A stretch of 38,691 nt of DNA from assembly GCA_030641225.1 (NCBI GenBank), contig DAOWHW010000032.1, positions 1 to 38,691 of the forward strand, written 5' to 3'. The notes beneath the pieces were generated by a model. It was not told the origin of the DNA, searched no databases, and saw only the letters and a program-made list of their open reading frames with translations. Position numbers and translations under genes: made by a program. Below, piece by piece: positions 1-7,105 of this stretch (position 1 is its first letter; each line of letters opens with the position of its first letter). Origin of the DNA: an archaeon (GTDB taxonomy: Archaea > Nanobdellota > Nanobdellia > Pacearchaeales > UBA284).

Positions 1-384
1 ATATTCCTGCTTTTGCAAGTCTCATTAATTTTTTACTCTCTCCAGCACTGATTGTTTTATTTAATTTTAAATTTTTAATGTAAGAACGCAGATTTCTTAT
101 CCTTATCATATATTCTTTTTTTCTTTTTTTAACAATTTTTTTCTTTTTTCCTGCTCCTCTTCTTCTGCCTTCTTTTTTCTTTTTTGTCTTTTTTTTCCAG
201 CTCTTCTTTTAACTCCTTTAACAGGTTTTTTCTTTATGACTTTTTCCTTAATCAACTCTTTTACATCCTCTCTTGTAATAGCTTCTCTTATTTCACTAAT
301 TCTAGTTGGATCAAACCAGACCTTATTTAATCCTACCTTTAGTACAGACGCTGCAATTCTTTTTTGTAGTTGTAATGTTTTCAT
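1..384 (-). CDS. rpl19e: Ribosomal protein L19e (eL19), frame-shifted and cut by the window edge
   Basis: Large-subunit protein eL19. The N-terminal part (ATG at 384) matches the family closely, with [20 protein letters not shown] followed by the [13 protein letters not shown] and [10 protein letters not shown] regions. The zero frame stops at a TGA (106-108), far too early. The expected C-terminal helix ([20 protein letters not shown], then [17 protein letters not shown]) continues in the -1 frame from 115 down to base 1. The switch falls exactly on A-AAA-AAG (121 down to 115), the classic -1 slippery heptamer, but one lost A in the run would give the same picture. Its start overlaps the L32e stop by ATGA. 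The gene is last in the visible operon and runs off the left edge. The identification is certain. Whether the shift is a true mutation, recoding or a consensus error cannot be told from this sequence alone. Confidence 0.9.
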
Positions 385-935
385 TTTACTTCTGGTTTTT
401 CCTTATCTTTTACTTTTGGTTTTTCTTTTTTCATTTCTTTTTCTTTTTCCTTCTCTATCTTCATTTCTTTTTCTTTTGATGTTTCTTCCTTTTTTTCTTG
501 TTTTTTCTCTTTTTCTTTTGATTTTTCTTTCTTCTTTTCCAGTTCTTTCTTTTCTTTTTCAATTTTTTTAAGAAAAGTTTTGATATTGAGATTATAAATA
601 TCGAGTTTTTGTTTCATGGCTTCTTTAGCTATCTCTATTTTCTTTTTTTTACCTACCTTTCCAATTATTATAATTTCATTTTTCTCAATATTTTTTAGCT
701 CTCCTACAGAATAAATTAATCTTGATTGCAAGCCTTTTATTGTCGCTTTAATTTTTCTTTCTGTGCCATAACCTATAGATGGTTTTTTTCCATAACCTCT
801 TCTTTTTAATCTTATTTTACTATGTCTACCTCTTGCCCTTCTCCATTTCTGTTTCTTTTTTCTCCTTTTTCCCAATCGTGATTTCTTGAATGTATCCTTT
901 CTTACAAATCTGGGTTTTTTCTTTTTTTCACTCAT
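381..935 (-). CDS. rpl32e: Ribosomal protein L32e (eL32) with a long charged tail
   Basis: Large-subunit protein eL32, 184 residues. The family core is residues 1-110: [20 protein letters not shown], then [28 protein letters not shown] and a VGELKNI segment. From about residue 122 the protein is an almost pure Lys/Glu tail of some 60 residues, beyond the usual archaeal end, presumably solvent-exposed and disordered. The DNA of the last third of the tail (409-480) is nearly the same as the L22 tail DNA (6071-6130). It sits between L6 and L19e, as in most archaeal spc operons, and its stop overlaps the L19e start. Confidence 0.96.
   Translation of the reverse strand: MSEKKKKPRFVRKDTFKKSRLGKRRKKKQKWRRARGRHSKIRLKRRGYGKKPSIGYGTERKIKATIKGLQSRLIYSVGELKNIEKNEIIIIGKVGKKKKIEIAKEAMKQKLDIYNLNIKTFLKKIEKEKKELEKKKEKSKEKEKKQEKKEETSKEKEMKIEKEKEKEMKKEKPKVKDKEKPEVK
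409..480. repeat. Charged-tail DNA module, copy in L32e
   Basis: Coding DNA for the last third of the L32e tail. Bases 409-428 are identical to 6071-6090 in L22, and bases 441-480 match 6091-6130 at 38 of 40 positions. The L32e copy carries 12 extra bases (429-440). The match is much closer than shared amino-acid bias would require. Confidence 0.75.
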
Positions 936-1501
936 TTTAATTTTAATTTTGGTCTTCCTTTCTCTTTTTTAATTATCCAGATTCCATCTTGAAAAATCCT
1001 TCTATCACGTTTTTTGATTTTAGTTGCAATTTCAATATTTGCAGCTTGTTGTCCAGCTGATTCTTTGTTTATGGAACTCACAGTTATTATATCACTTTCT
1101 ATTTTCACATCTACATCAGGCATTAATTTAACAGTTCTTTCTTTATTTTCCCCAAGAAAATTTTTAATGATTAAAAGATTTTTTTCTTTATCAACTTTAA
1201 CAGTTATTGGAAAATGCACTGAACATATCTGTAATTTATATTTAAAGCCATCATTTACACCCCTAATCATATTACTAATGTGGCTTGCTATAGTAATCAC
1301 CATCTTTTTATCTTTTTTTGTAGCTTTTTCATGCTCAACTATTATTTCATCATTTTCCTTTTTTATCTTAATATCTTTAACTTTAATTTTTTTTTCTGTA
1401 CTGCCTAATGATCCCTTGACTATTATTTTTGGTAATTCAATTTTTACTTCTGTTTTTTCAGGAATCTTAATTTTTTTTGTAATTTTTTTTCTCATTTTCA
1501 T
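932..1501 (-). CDS. rpl6: Ribosomal protein L6 (uL6)
   Basis: Large-subunit protein uL6 near the factor-binding region. The tandem L6 fold is recognisable from KIPEKTEVKIELPKIIVKGS through the HISNMIRGVNDGFKYKLQ segment to the C-terminal RRIFQDGIWIIKKEKGRPKL, close to the archaeal consensus RVFQDGIYVVEK. An upstream in-frame TTG at 1519 would overlap S8, so I chose the ATG at 1501; an ATG at 1495 is equally possible. It follows S8 by 8 bases and overlaps L32e by four bases (ATGA). Confidence 0.95.
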   Translation of the reverse strand: MKMRKKITKKIKIPEKTEVKIELPKIIVKGSLGSTEKKIKVKDIKIKKENDEIIVEHEKATKKDKKMVITIASHISNMIRGVNDGFKYKLQICSVHFPITVKVDKEKNLLIIKNFLGENKERTVKLMPDVDVKIESDIITVSSINKESAGQQAANIEIATKIKKRDRRIFQDGIWIIKKEKGRPKLKLK

Positions 1502-1509
1502 TTTATTCT

Positions 1510-1896
1510 TTAATAACAATAAGCAACTAAACTACCACCAATATTCTGCTCCATTGCTTCATTATGGGTCATTAAACCTTTATTTGTAGAAACAATGATA
1601 ATACCAAAACCTCTTGCTGGTAAATATCTTTTGATATATTTGCTAAATTCATTTTTTTTAACAAAAAATCTTGGTTTGATTGCTCCACATTTATTTATCT
1701 TTTTAATTTTAATCAAGACTATCTTAAATCTATCCTCTTCTATTTTGTAGTCTTCAATATAATCATTATTTTTCAATATTTTTAATACTGCTAACATTAG
1801 ATTAGACACAGGCATTATGGCAGTCTCTTTTTTTCCAGCCTTTTTACAATTCATTAAATCATTCAACATACTTGAAAGCCAATCTCTTACTACCAT
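1510..1896 (-). CDS. rps8: Ribosomal protein S8 (uS8)
   Basis: Small-subunit protein uS8, which binds the central domain of 16S rRNA. At 128 residues it has the normal archaeal length. Diagnostic features are the C-terminal PARGFGIIIVSTNKGLMTH followed by NEAMEQNIGGSLVAYCY, matching the family ending G-G-x-L-x-A-Y-C-Y. It lies between S14 and L6 as expected. Nothing unusual is seen. Confidence 0.97.
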   Translation of the reverse strand: MVVRDWLSSMLNDLMNCKKAGKKETAIMPVSNLMLAVLKILKNNDYIEDYKIEEDRFKIVLIKIKKINKCGAIKPRFFVKKNEFSKYIKRYLPARGFGIIIVSTNKGLMTHNEAMEQNIGGSLVAYCY

Positions 1897-1921
1897 TTTA
1901 CTATTATCTTACATATATTAT

Positions 1922-2152
1922 TTACATATACTTTTTGAAGCCTATTTCTTTAGCTATTTCTCTAAAACACTGTCTACAAAGATGTAAGCCATATGTTTTG
2001 ATATGGGCCCCATATCTCCCACATCTTACACATCTAAAAGCAGCAATCCCAGATTTTCGTTCTTTTGGCTTGCAGAACTTAAGGAATCTTGCTTTTACTG
2101 CAGGTTTGCTTTCTAATTGTTTCAGTATTTTTTTCCAGTCACTTGCTGTCAT
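1922..2152 (-). CDS. rps14: Ribosomal protein S14 (uS14), zinc-binding, with N-terminal extension
   Basis: Small-subunit head protein uS14. The C-terminal half holds the zinc ribbon [20 protein letters not shown] followed by [16 protein letters not shown], with two CxxC pairs. At 76 residues it is about 20 longer than typical archaeal S14. The extra N-terminal part ([20 protein letters not shown]) is a predicted helix. I believe related DPANN proteins have a similar extension, but I cannot check this here. The gene lies between L5 and S8. Confidence 0.95.
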   Translation of the reverse strand: MTASDWKKILKQLESKPAVKARFLKFCKPKERKSGIAAFRCVRCGRYGAHIKTYGLHLCRQCFREIAKEIGFKKYM

Positions 2153-2171
2153 TCTTATTTTTCAGTTTAAT

Positions 2172-2669
2172 TTATTTTTCAAGATTTAGTGTAAAATTTT
2201 GTTTGAAAAATTCAATAGTTTCAGCCCTTGTAATTATATGAGGCTTTCCTATCTTGGTTCTTGCTTTTTTTCTTTGTGTAATTCTAAATCCTGGTCTTTT
2301 TATTTTCACAACAACATCAAAACCTATTATTCCTATTTCTCTTTGGTAAGGAATAGAAGCAATTTCAATATACTCTTTTACCCCAAAACTTAAAAATCCA
2401 GGATTAAATTGTTTCTCTTTAAGCTCGCTTATTCCAGTGAGTAAGATATTTAATAATTCTATAGTATTTTTCCTGATAGTTACTTTACACCCAATTGGTA
2501 AACCTGGCCTTATTTTAAATGCCGGAATTCTTTTTTTTGCTAGAGTTTTCACTGGTTTTGCTTTTGTAATTAATTTCAATAATTTGATACATCTTTCTAG
2601 CTTTGCTGGATCTGCTGTTGAGCAGTGTAATGTTATACTATCTATAGTGATTTCTTTCATGCTCTTCAT
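2172..2669 (-). CDS. rpl5: Ribosomal protein L5 (uL5)
   Basis: Large-subunit protein uL5, which binds 5S rRNA. At 165 residues it has the archaeal length. Recognisable pieces are the LAKKRIPAFKIRPGLPIGCK loop, a GVKEYIEIASIPYQREIGII segment and the GFDVVVKIKRPGFRITQRKK motif. The ATG at 2669 lies one base after the S4e stop; a second ATG at 2660 would remove three residues and is also possible. Standard operon position. Confidence 0.96.
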   Translation of the reverse strand: MKSMKEITIDSITLHCSTADPAKLERCIKLLKLITKAKPVKTLAKKRIPAFKIRPGLPIGCKVTIRKNTIELLNILLTGISELKEKQFNPGFLSFGVKEYIEIASIPYQREIGIIGFDVVVKIKRPGFRITQRKKARTKIGKPHIITRAETIEFFKQNFTLNLEK

Positions 2670-2670
2670 T

Positions 2671-3345
2671 TTATTTTTTTAATTCCTTTTCATCTATGAC
2701 AAAGATATTTTCTTTTGAAATTTTGAAAATTTTATCTTTAATTTTCACAGAAATTCTCTCATCTATTTCAGAAATTTTTCCTGTATAACCTATATGTTTG
2801 CCACCAATAATTAAAACAGAGCTTCCCTCACTCAATTTTAGATAATCAATAATCTTATTTGTTTTAAAATCGAGAATTAAACTATCTCCAACTCTAAGAT
2901 CTTTTTTCTTTTCTTTTTCTAGTATAAAGTTTTTACCATCATATAGATTAATTTGAAATTTATTTCCTTTTAGAATCTTCTTACCTATTATTTTACAGAT
3001 TTTTTTAGAGGCCTTATCTTTGCTTATTTCTTGAATTTTAAGTTTACCCTTTTTTGTTAGATAGATACTAAAAGCTTTTTCAAGTTTTTTAATATAAATT
3101 CTATCAAAAAGACCAACATTAAATTTTTCATCTTTTACTGCGCGATTATCAATTAGAATTAAATGATTATTTAGGAGTTTTTTAACTTCTCGTTTTGTTA
3201 GAGCCTCTTTTATTATATCTCTAACTATTACTAATAAAGGAATAGAAATTCTTGATGGATGTGCGCCCCTTCCCCTAACAATAAATTTCTTTTCTTTTTT
3301 TGGTATTGGCCAACTCCTTGGCATAGCTATTCTTTTAAGATGCAT
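2671..3345 (-). CDS. rps4e: Ribosomal protein S4e (eS4)
   Basis: Archaeal/eukaryotic small-subunit protein eS4, 224 residues. It starts with HLKRIAMPRSWPIPKKEKKF, a signature of the family. It continues through an S4-like RNA-binding domain (KREVKKLLNNHLILIDNRAV), a central beta domain (LRVGDSLILDF) and a C-terminal KOW-type segment (VLIIGGKHIGYTGKISEI). The N-terminus is slightly shorter than in euryarchaeal homologues. It lies between L24 and L5, the standard archaeal order. Confidence 0.97.
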   Translation of the reverse strand: MHLKRIAMPRSWPIPKKEKKFIVRGRGAHPSRISIPLLVIVRDIIKEALTKREVKKLLNNHLILIDNRAVKDEKFNVGLFDRIYIKKLEKAFSIYLTKKGKLKIQEISKDKASKKICKIIGKKILKGNKFQINLYDGKNFILEKEKKKDLRVGDSLILDFKTNKIIDYLKLSEGSSVLIIGGKHIGYTGKISEIDERISVKIKDKIFKISKENIFVIDEKELKK

Positions 3346-3346
3346 T

Positions 3347-3739
3347 TTATTTCTTTTCTCCTTTCTTATTTAATTTTGTAGTTCTTTTTTTATCTTCTAA
3401 ATTAAGATCTATAATAGTCAGATTCGAGGGATGGAATGAAACATTAACTTTTGTTCCATCTTTTTTTGTTCTCTGAATTCCTTCAATATAAACTATCATC
3501 TTTTTTGTATCAACTTGTGAAATTTTCCCTTGTTTTTTCTTGAATACTCCTTTCATAATCTTAACTTTATCATCCTTTCTTACTGGAATTGCTTTTCTTT
3601 GATACTTTTTTTTGAGTTCTTTTGAAAGACGTGCTGCTAACATTTTATGTTTTATGTGTAATGGAGCTCTAGCTTTGTATTTTCTTTGTTTTCGTGGCTG
3701 TTTTGATGCCACCCATTTAGTTGAAAATTTTTGTTTCAT
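3347..3739 (-). CDS. rpl24: Ribosomal protein L24 (uL24)
   Basis: Assembly-initiating large-subunit protein uL24. MKQKFSTKWVASKQPRKQRK, then ARAPLHIKHKMLAA, matches the archaeal/eukaryotic L26-type N-terminus, and the KOW motif is VRKDDKVKIMKGVFKKKQGK. I placed the start at the ATG at 3739, not at an upstream in-frame ATG (3787), because the latter would run 40 bases into L14 and adds residues unlike the family. The C-terminus ends in a short Lys-rich tail. Confidence 0.95.
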   Translation of the reverse strand: MKQKFSTKWVASKQPRKQRKYKARAPLHIKHKMLAARLSKELKKKYQRKAIPVRKDDKVKIMKGVFKKKQGKISQVDTKKMIVYIEGIQRTKKDGTKVNVSFHPSNLTIIDLNLEDKKRTTKLNKKGEKK

Positions 3740-3747
3740 TTTTTTAT

Positions 3748-4149
3748 TTAAACAATTAAGTTTGCTATTCTCGCCACAAAATGCCATCTATCTGCAGCTT
3801 CTCTAGCAATTGGTCCCTTAATTTGAGTCCCTTTAGGATTTCCTTCTTTATCTTTAAGCATAACAACAGCATTATCAGCAAAACTAATGCGTTCGCCCGT
3901 ATTTCTTCTATATTCTTTTCTTTGCCTTACTACTACAGCAAAAAAAACTTGTTTACGTACTTCAGGAGTACCCTTTCTAACACTTACTTTTATAAGATGT
4001 GCTACACCACAGGCTAACTGTCTGCCTTTACGGCCCTTTCCTCTCTTTATTCCAACAACCCTTACAATTTTTGCTCCACTATTATCAGCAACATTCATCA
4101 AACTTCCGATATTTATTCCTTTTACAATTCGTGCAGATACGGCTTTCAT
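3748..4149 (-). CDS. rpl14: Ribosomal protein L14 (uL14)
   Basis: Subunit-interface protein uL14, 133 residues. The conserved LMNVADNSGAKIVRVVGIKR is followed by a V-x-K-G-T-P-E-V-R-K-Q segment, DNAVVMLKDKEGNPKGTQIK and the C-terminal GPIAREAADRWHFVARIAN. The start overlaps the S17 stop by ATGA, so the two are tightly coupled. Nothing unusual. Confidence 0.98.
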   Translation of the reverse strand: MKAVSARIVKGINIGSLMNVADNSGAKIVRVVGIKRGKGRKGRQLACGVAHLIKVSVRKGTPEVRKQVFFAVVVRQRKEYRRNTGERISFADNAVVMLKDKEGNPKGTQIKGPIAREAADRWHFVARIANLIV

Positions 4150-4508
4150 TTTTTCACTCCCTCTTCTATTTTTTCAATTACAGCAAAATGTATAATTTTG
4201 CTTAGAGGCCTACATTCTCCTATTTTTATTATGTCTCCAATCTTTATTTTATCAATTAAACATTTAGGCAAATAAGCATGTAATTTAGTAGAGGCTTTGG
4301 AAAAACGTTCATATTTTTTAATATAAATAAGCCTCTCAAACTCAATCATTACTCTCTGACCAATAATTTTTTTAACTCTTCCTCTAAAATACCTTCCATG
4401 AATACTTAATTGTCCATGAATTGGACATTTTTTATCTGTACACTTTACACTAACTTTTCCTTTATTCTCAAATTTTTTCTTTTTTTGCTTATTATATTTT
4501 TCTTTCAT
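4146..4508 (-). CDS. rps17: Ribosomal protein S17 (uS17)
   Basis: 16S rRNA-binding protein uS17, archaeal form, 120 residues. Features are CTDKKCPIHGQLSIHGRYFR, then G-R-V and YIKKYERFSKASTKLHAYLP, followed by the GDIIKIGECRPLSKIIHF OB-fold motif. The N-terminus is Lys-rich. The start overlaps the Rpp29 gene by 17 bases, a sign of close packing. Confidence 0.96.
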   Translation of the reverse strand: MKEKYNKQKKKKFENKGKVSVKCTDKKCPIHGQLSIHGRYFRGRVKKIIGQRVMIEFERLIYIKKYERFSKASTKLHAYLPKCLIDKIKIGDIIKIGECRPLSKIIHFAVIEKIEEGVKK

Positions 4509-4686
4509 TTTCTATTCTAAATTTGATCTGATCTTTAATCAATTTTTTTATTCCTTTATTTGTTTCAATTACAAGCAAGTTTTTTGTTTCATCAATTACT
4601 TGGCCTTCCATTCCTTTAAGGGTCTTGTTTTTTGCATTTGTTATTTTTATTCTTTTGCCTATTACTAACTGCTTTACTCTTTCCAT
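4492..4686 (-). CDS. rnp1: RNase P protein component Rpp29/Pop4 (Rnp1), short form
   Basis: Archaeal RNase P subunit that, with Rpp21, helps the catalytic RNA trim the 5' end of tRNA precursors. The 64 residues match the Sm-like barrel core: IGKRIKITNAKNKTLKGMEG, then QVIDETKNLLVIET and an IKFRIE strand. Archaeal homologues usually have about 90-130 residues, so this one is almost only the core. Position supports the call, because archaeal S10 operons place this gene between SUI1 and S17. Confidence 0.9.
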   Translation of the reverse strand: MERVKQLVIGKRIKITNAKNKTLKGMEGQVIDETKNLLVIETNKGIKKLIKDQIKFRIENERKI

Positions 4687-4742
4687 TTTTCTTTTTCTTA
4701 CTTGTTTCTTGCCTGTATTTGTATTTTCTTTATTCTTTGTTT

Positions 4743-5033
4743 TTACTCTATGTTCTCTTCATCAAATCCTAGTTCAATCAGTTTTTGCTTTACGCTCTTA
4801 ACATGGTTTCCTTGTAATTCAATTATGTTATTTTTTACTGTTCCTCCACAAGCTAATTCTGCTTTTAGTTTCTTTGCAATCTCTTTAGTATCACTTTCAA
4901 TTCCTAAAACCATTGTAACTATTTTTCCAAATCTTCTCTTTGTTGTTTTAATTTTTATTTTTTGTTTTGTTTTTGCCAGTTCTTTACAAATACACGCTTC
5001 TTTAGGTAAGCCACACTTTGGGCATATATCCAT
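4743..5033 (-). CDS. sui1: Translation initiation factor aIF1 (SUI1)
   Basis: Factor that binds the small-subunit P site and checks start-codon choice. At 96 residues it has an N-terminal zinc-knuckle-like [18 protein letters not shown] (two Cys pairs, common in archaeal aIF1). The SUI1 domain follows: [20 protein letters not shown], then [17 protein letters not shown]. The A-C-G-G-T/S motif and I-x-L-Q-G-x-H are family signatures. It is one base from L29. Confidence 0.96.
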   Translation of the reverse strand: MDICPKCGLPKEACICKELAKTKQKIKIKTTKRRFGKIVTMVLGIESDTKEIAKKLKAELACGGTVKNNIIELQGNHVKSVKQKLIELGFDEENIE

Positions 5034-5034
5034 C

Positions 5035-5229
5035 TTATTCTTTAATTTGATTTAACCGAGTATTAATTCTCGCTATTACACGTTTTATTTCTTTTGATTT
5101 TCTGGTGCCAGCAGTTGCCTGACCTTTTTGTATTTTTAATTTTAATAATTCGAGCTCAAGCTCACTTATTTTATTTAATAATTCTTTTTTATTCATACTT
5201 AGTATTTCTCTATTTCTTAGTATTGTCAT
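5035..5229 (-). CDS. rpl29: Ribosomal protein L29 (uL29)
   Basis: Small alpha-helical large-subunit protein at the exit tunnel, 64 residues. It begins [18 protein letters not shown], matching the archaeal pattern MAILRxKEIRxMS. It then carries [20 protein letters not shown] and the [14 protein letters not shown] helix. I chose the ATG at 5229, which overlaps the end of S3 by 20 bases. The frame stays open upstream of it, but that is only the out-of-frame shadow of the Lys-rich S3 tail. Confidence 0.95.
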   Translation of the reverse strand: MTILRNREILSMNKKELLNKISELELELLKLKIQKGQATAGTRKSKEIKRVIARINTRLNQIKE

Positions 5230-6019
5230 TTTCTTTTCCTTTTTTGCTTTCTTTTCTCTTCTTTGTTTTTCTTGTCTTTTTCTTTTTTCCTTTTTCCTTT
5301 TTTTTCTTTTCTTCTTTCTTTTTTTCTTTCTCCTTCTTTTCCTTTTCTTTTGGTTTCTCTTCTTTCTTCTTTTCTTTTTCTTCCTTTTTTTCTTCAATGT
5401 CAAACATTATTTGCTCCTCTGTGATCTTTTTATTTATTCCTATTTGGTCAGGGATTTTTGTATCCTTTGGAACTATAGCAACTTTAATCCCAACCACCCC
5501 TGGCTTTGTAAATGCCTTTGCTGTAGCTCTCCTGACTATCTCTGAACTTGCGCCAGTTTTATTTAAATAACCAAATGCAAAACGCCAACTCTTGGCTCTT
5601 TCACTTGGGAGTCTCCCATTAAGCCTAATCTCAGCACCAAGAGCTCCTGCTTTGATGATTCTGTCAAGTTCTCTATAAGCTATTAATTTGAAACTTAAAT
5701 GTCCAAATCTTTCAAGTGATAATGCAATATTATCAGCGACTGTCTGTGCATCAAATATTGGATTTTGAATCTCAGCAACCTCTATTTGTGGATTCTCAAG
5801 TTTGAATTTTTTCTTTAATATCTCATTTATTTGTCTGATAATTTCTCCACCACGACCAATTACAAGACCTGGTTTTGAAGTTATAAGAATTATCTTTTCC
5901 CCTACAGGCGTACGTTCAATCCTAACTTCACTTAATTTTCCTTTTCCAATTTTCTTTCTTATAAATTCTTTTATTTCAAATTGCTGTTTTTTTGCTTCAA
6001 TAAATTTTTTCTCAATCAT
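5210..6019 (-). CDS. rps3: Ribosomal protein S3 (uS3) with a Lys/Glu tail
   Basis: mRNA-entry protein uS3, 269 residues. The KH domain is clear (KPGLVIGRGGEIIRQINEIL), followed by the C-terminal domain with RELDRIIKAGALGAEIRLNG, then RLPSERAKSWRFAFGYL. The conserved core ends near residue 205 and is followed by about 60 residues that are nearly all Lys and Glu, then Arg/Lys-rich. Its start overlaps the L22 stop by ATGA. The tail resembles those of L22 and L32e in composition. Confidence 0.97.
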   Translation of the reverse strand: MIEKKFIEAKKQQFEIKEFIRKKIGKGKLSEVRIERTPVGEKIILITSKPGLVIGRGGEIIRQINEILKKKFKLENPQIEVAEIQNPIFDAQTVADNIALSLERFGHLSFKLIAYRELDRIIKAGALGAEIRLNGRLPSERAKSWRFAFGYLNKTGASSEIVRRATAKAFTKPGVVGIKVAIVPKDTKIPDQIGINKKITEEQIMFDIEEKKEEKEKKKEEKPKEKEKKEKEKKKEEKKKKEKGKKKKTRKTKKRKESKKGKENDNTKK

Positions 6020-6699
6020 TTCCCCTCATCCCTCTTTTCCTTATCTTTTACTTCTTCTTTTTCCTTATTTTTTACTTTTGGTTTTTCTTTTTCTTTTTCC
6101 TTCTCCATCTTCATTTCTTTTTCTTTTGGTTTTTCTTCTTTCCTCTCTTCTTTTTTTTCTTCTTTCTTTTCTTCTTTCTCCTTCTTTTCTTTTTCTCCCC
6201 TCTTTTTGATTTCTATTTTTATTCCTTGTGTTTCAAGTTCTATATGCGATCTTTTGAAATGTTTTCTTCCAAAAGCAATTCTTGTTCCTCTAGATGGTCT
6301 TGCAGCTTTATTTGCTATCGCTTTTGTGATAATAAGGGAATCTATATCCAATCCCTTTATTGTTGTATTTGCAATTAAATTTCTTAATAATTTGATAAAG
6401 ACTTTTGATGCCCTTATAGGATATTTTCCAGAGGGTTTTCCTTTTGGCATATTGGGTTTATGAGGAATTTCTCCTTTCATTGGAACAGCAATCTTTTTCT
6501 TTAATACCTGCTCAAGAAGAGTAATGGCTTCTTGTGGTTTTTTTCCTTTAATGAAAGAACATATAGCCACAGCATATTTAGTGCTGATAGGAAGATCTTT
6601 TCCTTTAGCAATACCTATTAGATTCTTCTCTTTCTTTTTTTTCTTTTCTTCTTTCTTCTTTTCTTGTTTTGTTTTTTGTTCTTGTTTTTTTTCTGCCAT
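6016..6699 (-). CDS. rpl22: Ribosomal protein L22 (uL22) with charged extensions at both ends
   Basis: Exit-tunnel protein uL22, 227 residues against about 155 in most archaea. The core runs from about residue 25 to 155: LPISTKYAVAICSFIKGKKP, ASKVFIKLLRNLIANT and ARPSRGTRIAFGRKHFKRSH. The first 25 residues are Lys/Glu/Gln-rich, and the last 70 are almost pure Lys/Glu ending in a K-P-K-V-K module shared with L32e. A 38/40 DNA match with the L32e gene points to copying of the tail. The start follows S19 by 11 bases. Confidence 0.96.
   Translation of the reverse strand: MAEKKQEQKTKQEKKKEEKKKKKEKNLIGIAKGKDLPISTKYAVAICSFIKGKKPQEAITLLEQVLKKKIAVPMKGEIPHKPNMPKGKPSGKYPIRASKVFIKLLRNLIANTTIKGLDIDSLIITKAIANKAARPSRGTRIAFGRKHFKRSHIELETQGIKIEIKKRGEKEKKEKEEKKEEKKEERKEEKPKEKEMKMEKEKEKEKPKVKNKEKEEVKDKEKRDEGK
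6071..6130. repeat. Charged-tail DNA module, copy in L22
   Basis: Partner of the module at 409-480. Both encode a stretch containing K-E-K-E-M-K-I/M-E-K-E-K-E-K-E followed by K-P-K-V-K. This suggests duplication or gene conversion between two ribosomal-protein tails about 5.6 kb apart. Confidence 0.75.
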
Positions 6700-6710
6700 T
6701 TTATTTATTT

Positions 6711-7097
6711 TTATTTAACTGAAAGGAAGGCTGAGCTTCTTGTAGCACCTATACCTGGTGTCCCATGTTCAACTTTTCTTCTTGTGTGAGCAAACTCACC
6801 AAGACGATGACCGACCATCTCCTCAACTATTTTAACAGATAGAAATTCTTTTCCATTATAAACATAGATAGTTAAACCAACCATCTTTGGTACAATTATC
6901 AAATTTCTTTGGTGTGTTCTAATATTTTTACCTTTGCTTAATTTTTTATTACATTGATTTAGAAATTTTTCAATCACTTCTACTTGTCTAAGTAAACATC
7001 TCCTTTTTTTAGAAGGTAAAAACTCTGAAAATTCTCTCAACTCTAAGTTTTTTAATTCTGAAATTGTTTTTCCTCTATAAGTAAATTATTTTACCAT
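6711..7097 (-). CDS. rps19: Ribosomal protein S19 (uS19), in-frame TAA at codon 4
   Basis: Small-subunit head protein uS19. The C-terminal part is canonical: [20 protein letters not shown], then [20 protein letters not shown] and [11 protein letters not shown]. Upstream, the conserved N-terminus [20 protein letters not shown] is present and in frame from 7085, preceded by ATG-GTA-AAA-TAA. So the expected start (ATG at 7097, 8 bases after L2) is cut off by a stop at 7088-7086 where homologues have Lys or Glu. The first accepted start after it is a TTG at 7040, which would delete the conserved FTYRGK block. The protein is certainly S19. The stop may be a sequence error (one base turns AAA or GAA into TAA) or a real lesion. 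Confidence 0.93.
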
Positions 7098-7105
7098 TTT
7101 CTATT

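Noticed and set aside
3740-3787. Upstream start for L24 adding 16 residues
   Set aside because: The added residues do not match the family and would overlap L14 by 40 bases; MKQKFSTKW at 3739 matches homologues.
5230-5403. Arg/Lys-rich N-terminal extension of L29
   Set aside because: It is the out-of-frame reading of the Lys/Glu tail of S3. The family start MTILR lies at 5229.
7086-7088. Reading the S19 TAA as a reassigned sense codon
   Set aside because: Many other genes here clearly end at TAA, and TGA and TAG also end genes, so general reassignment is not supported.
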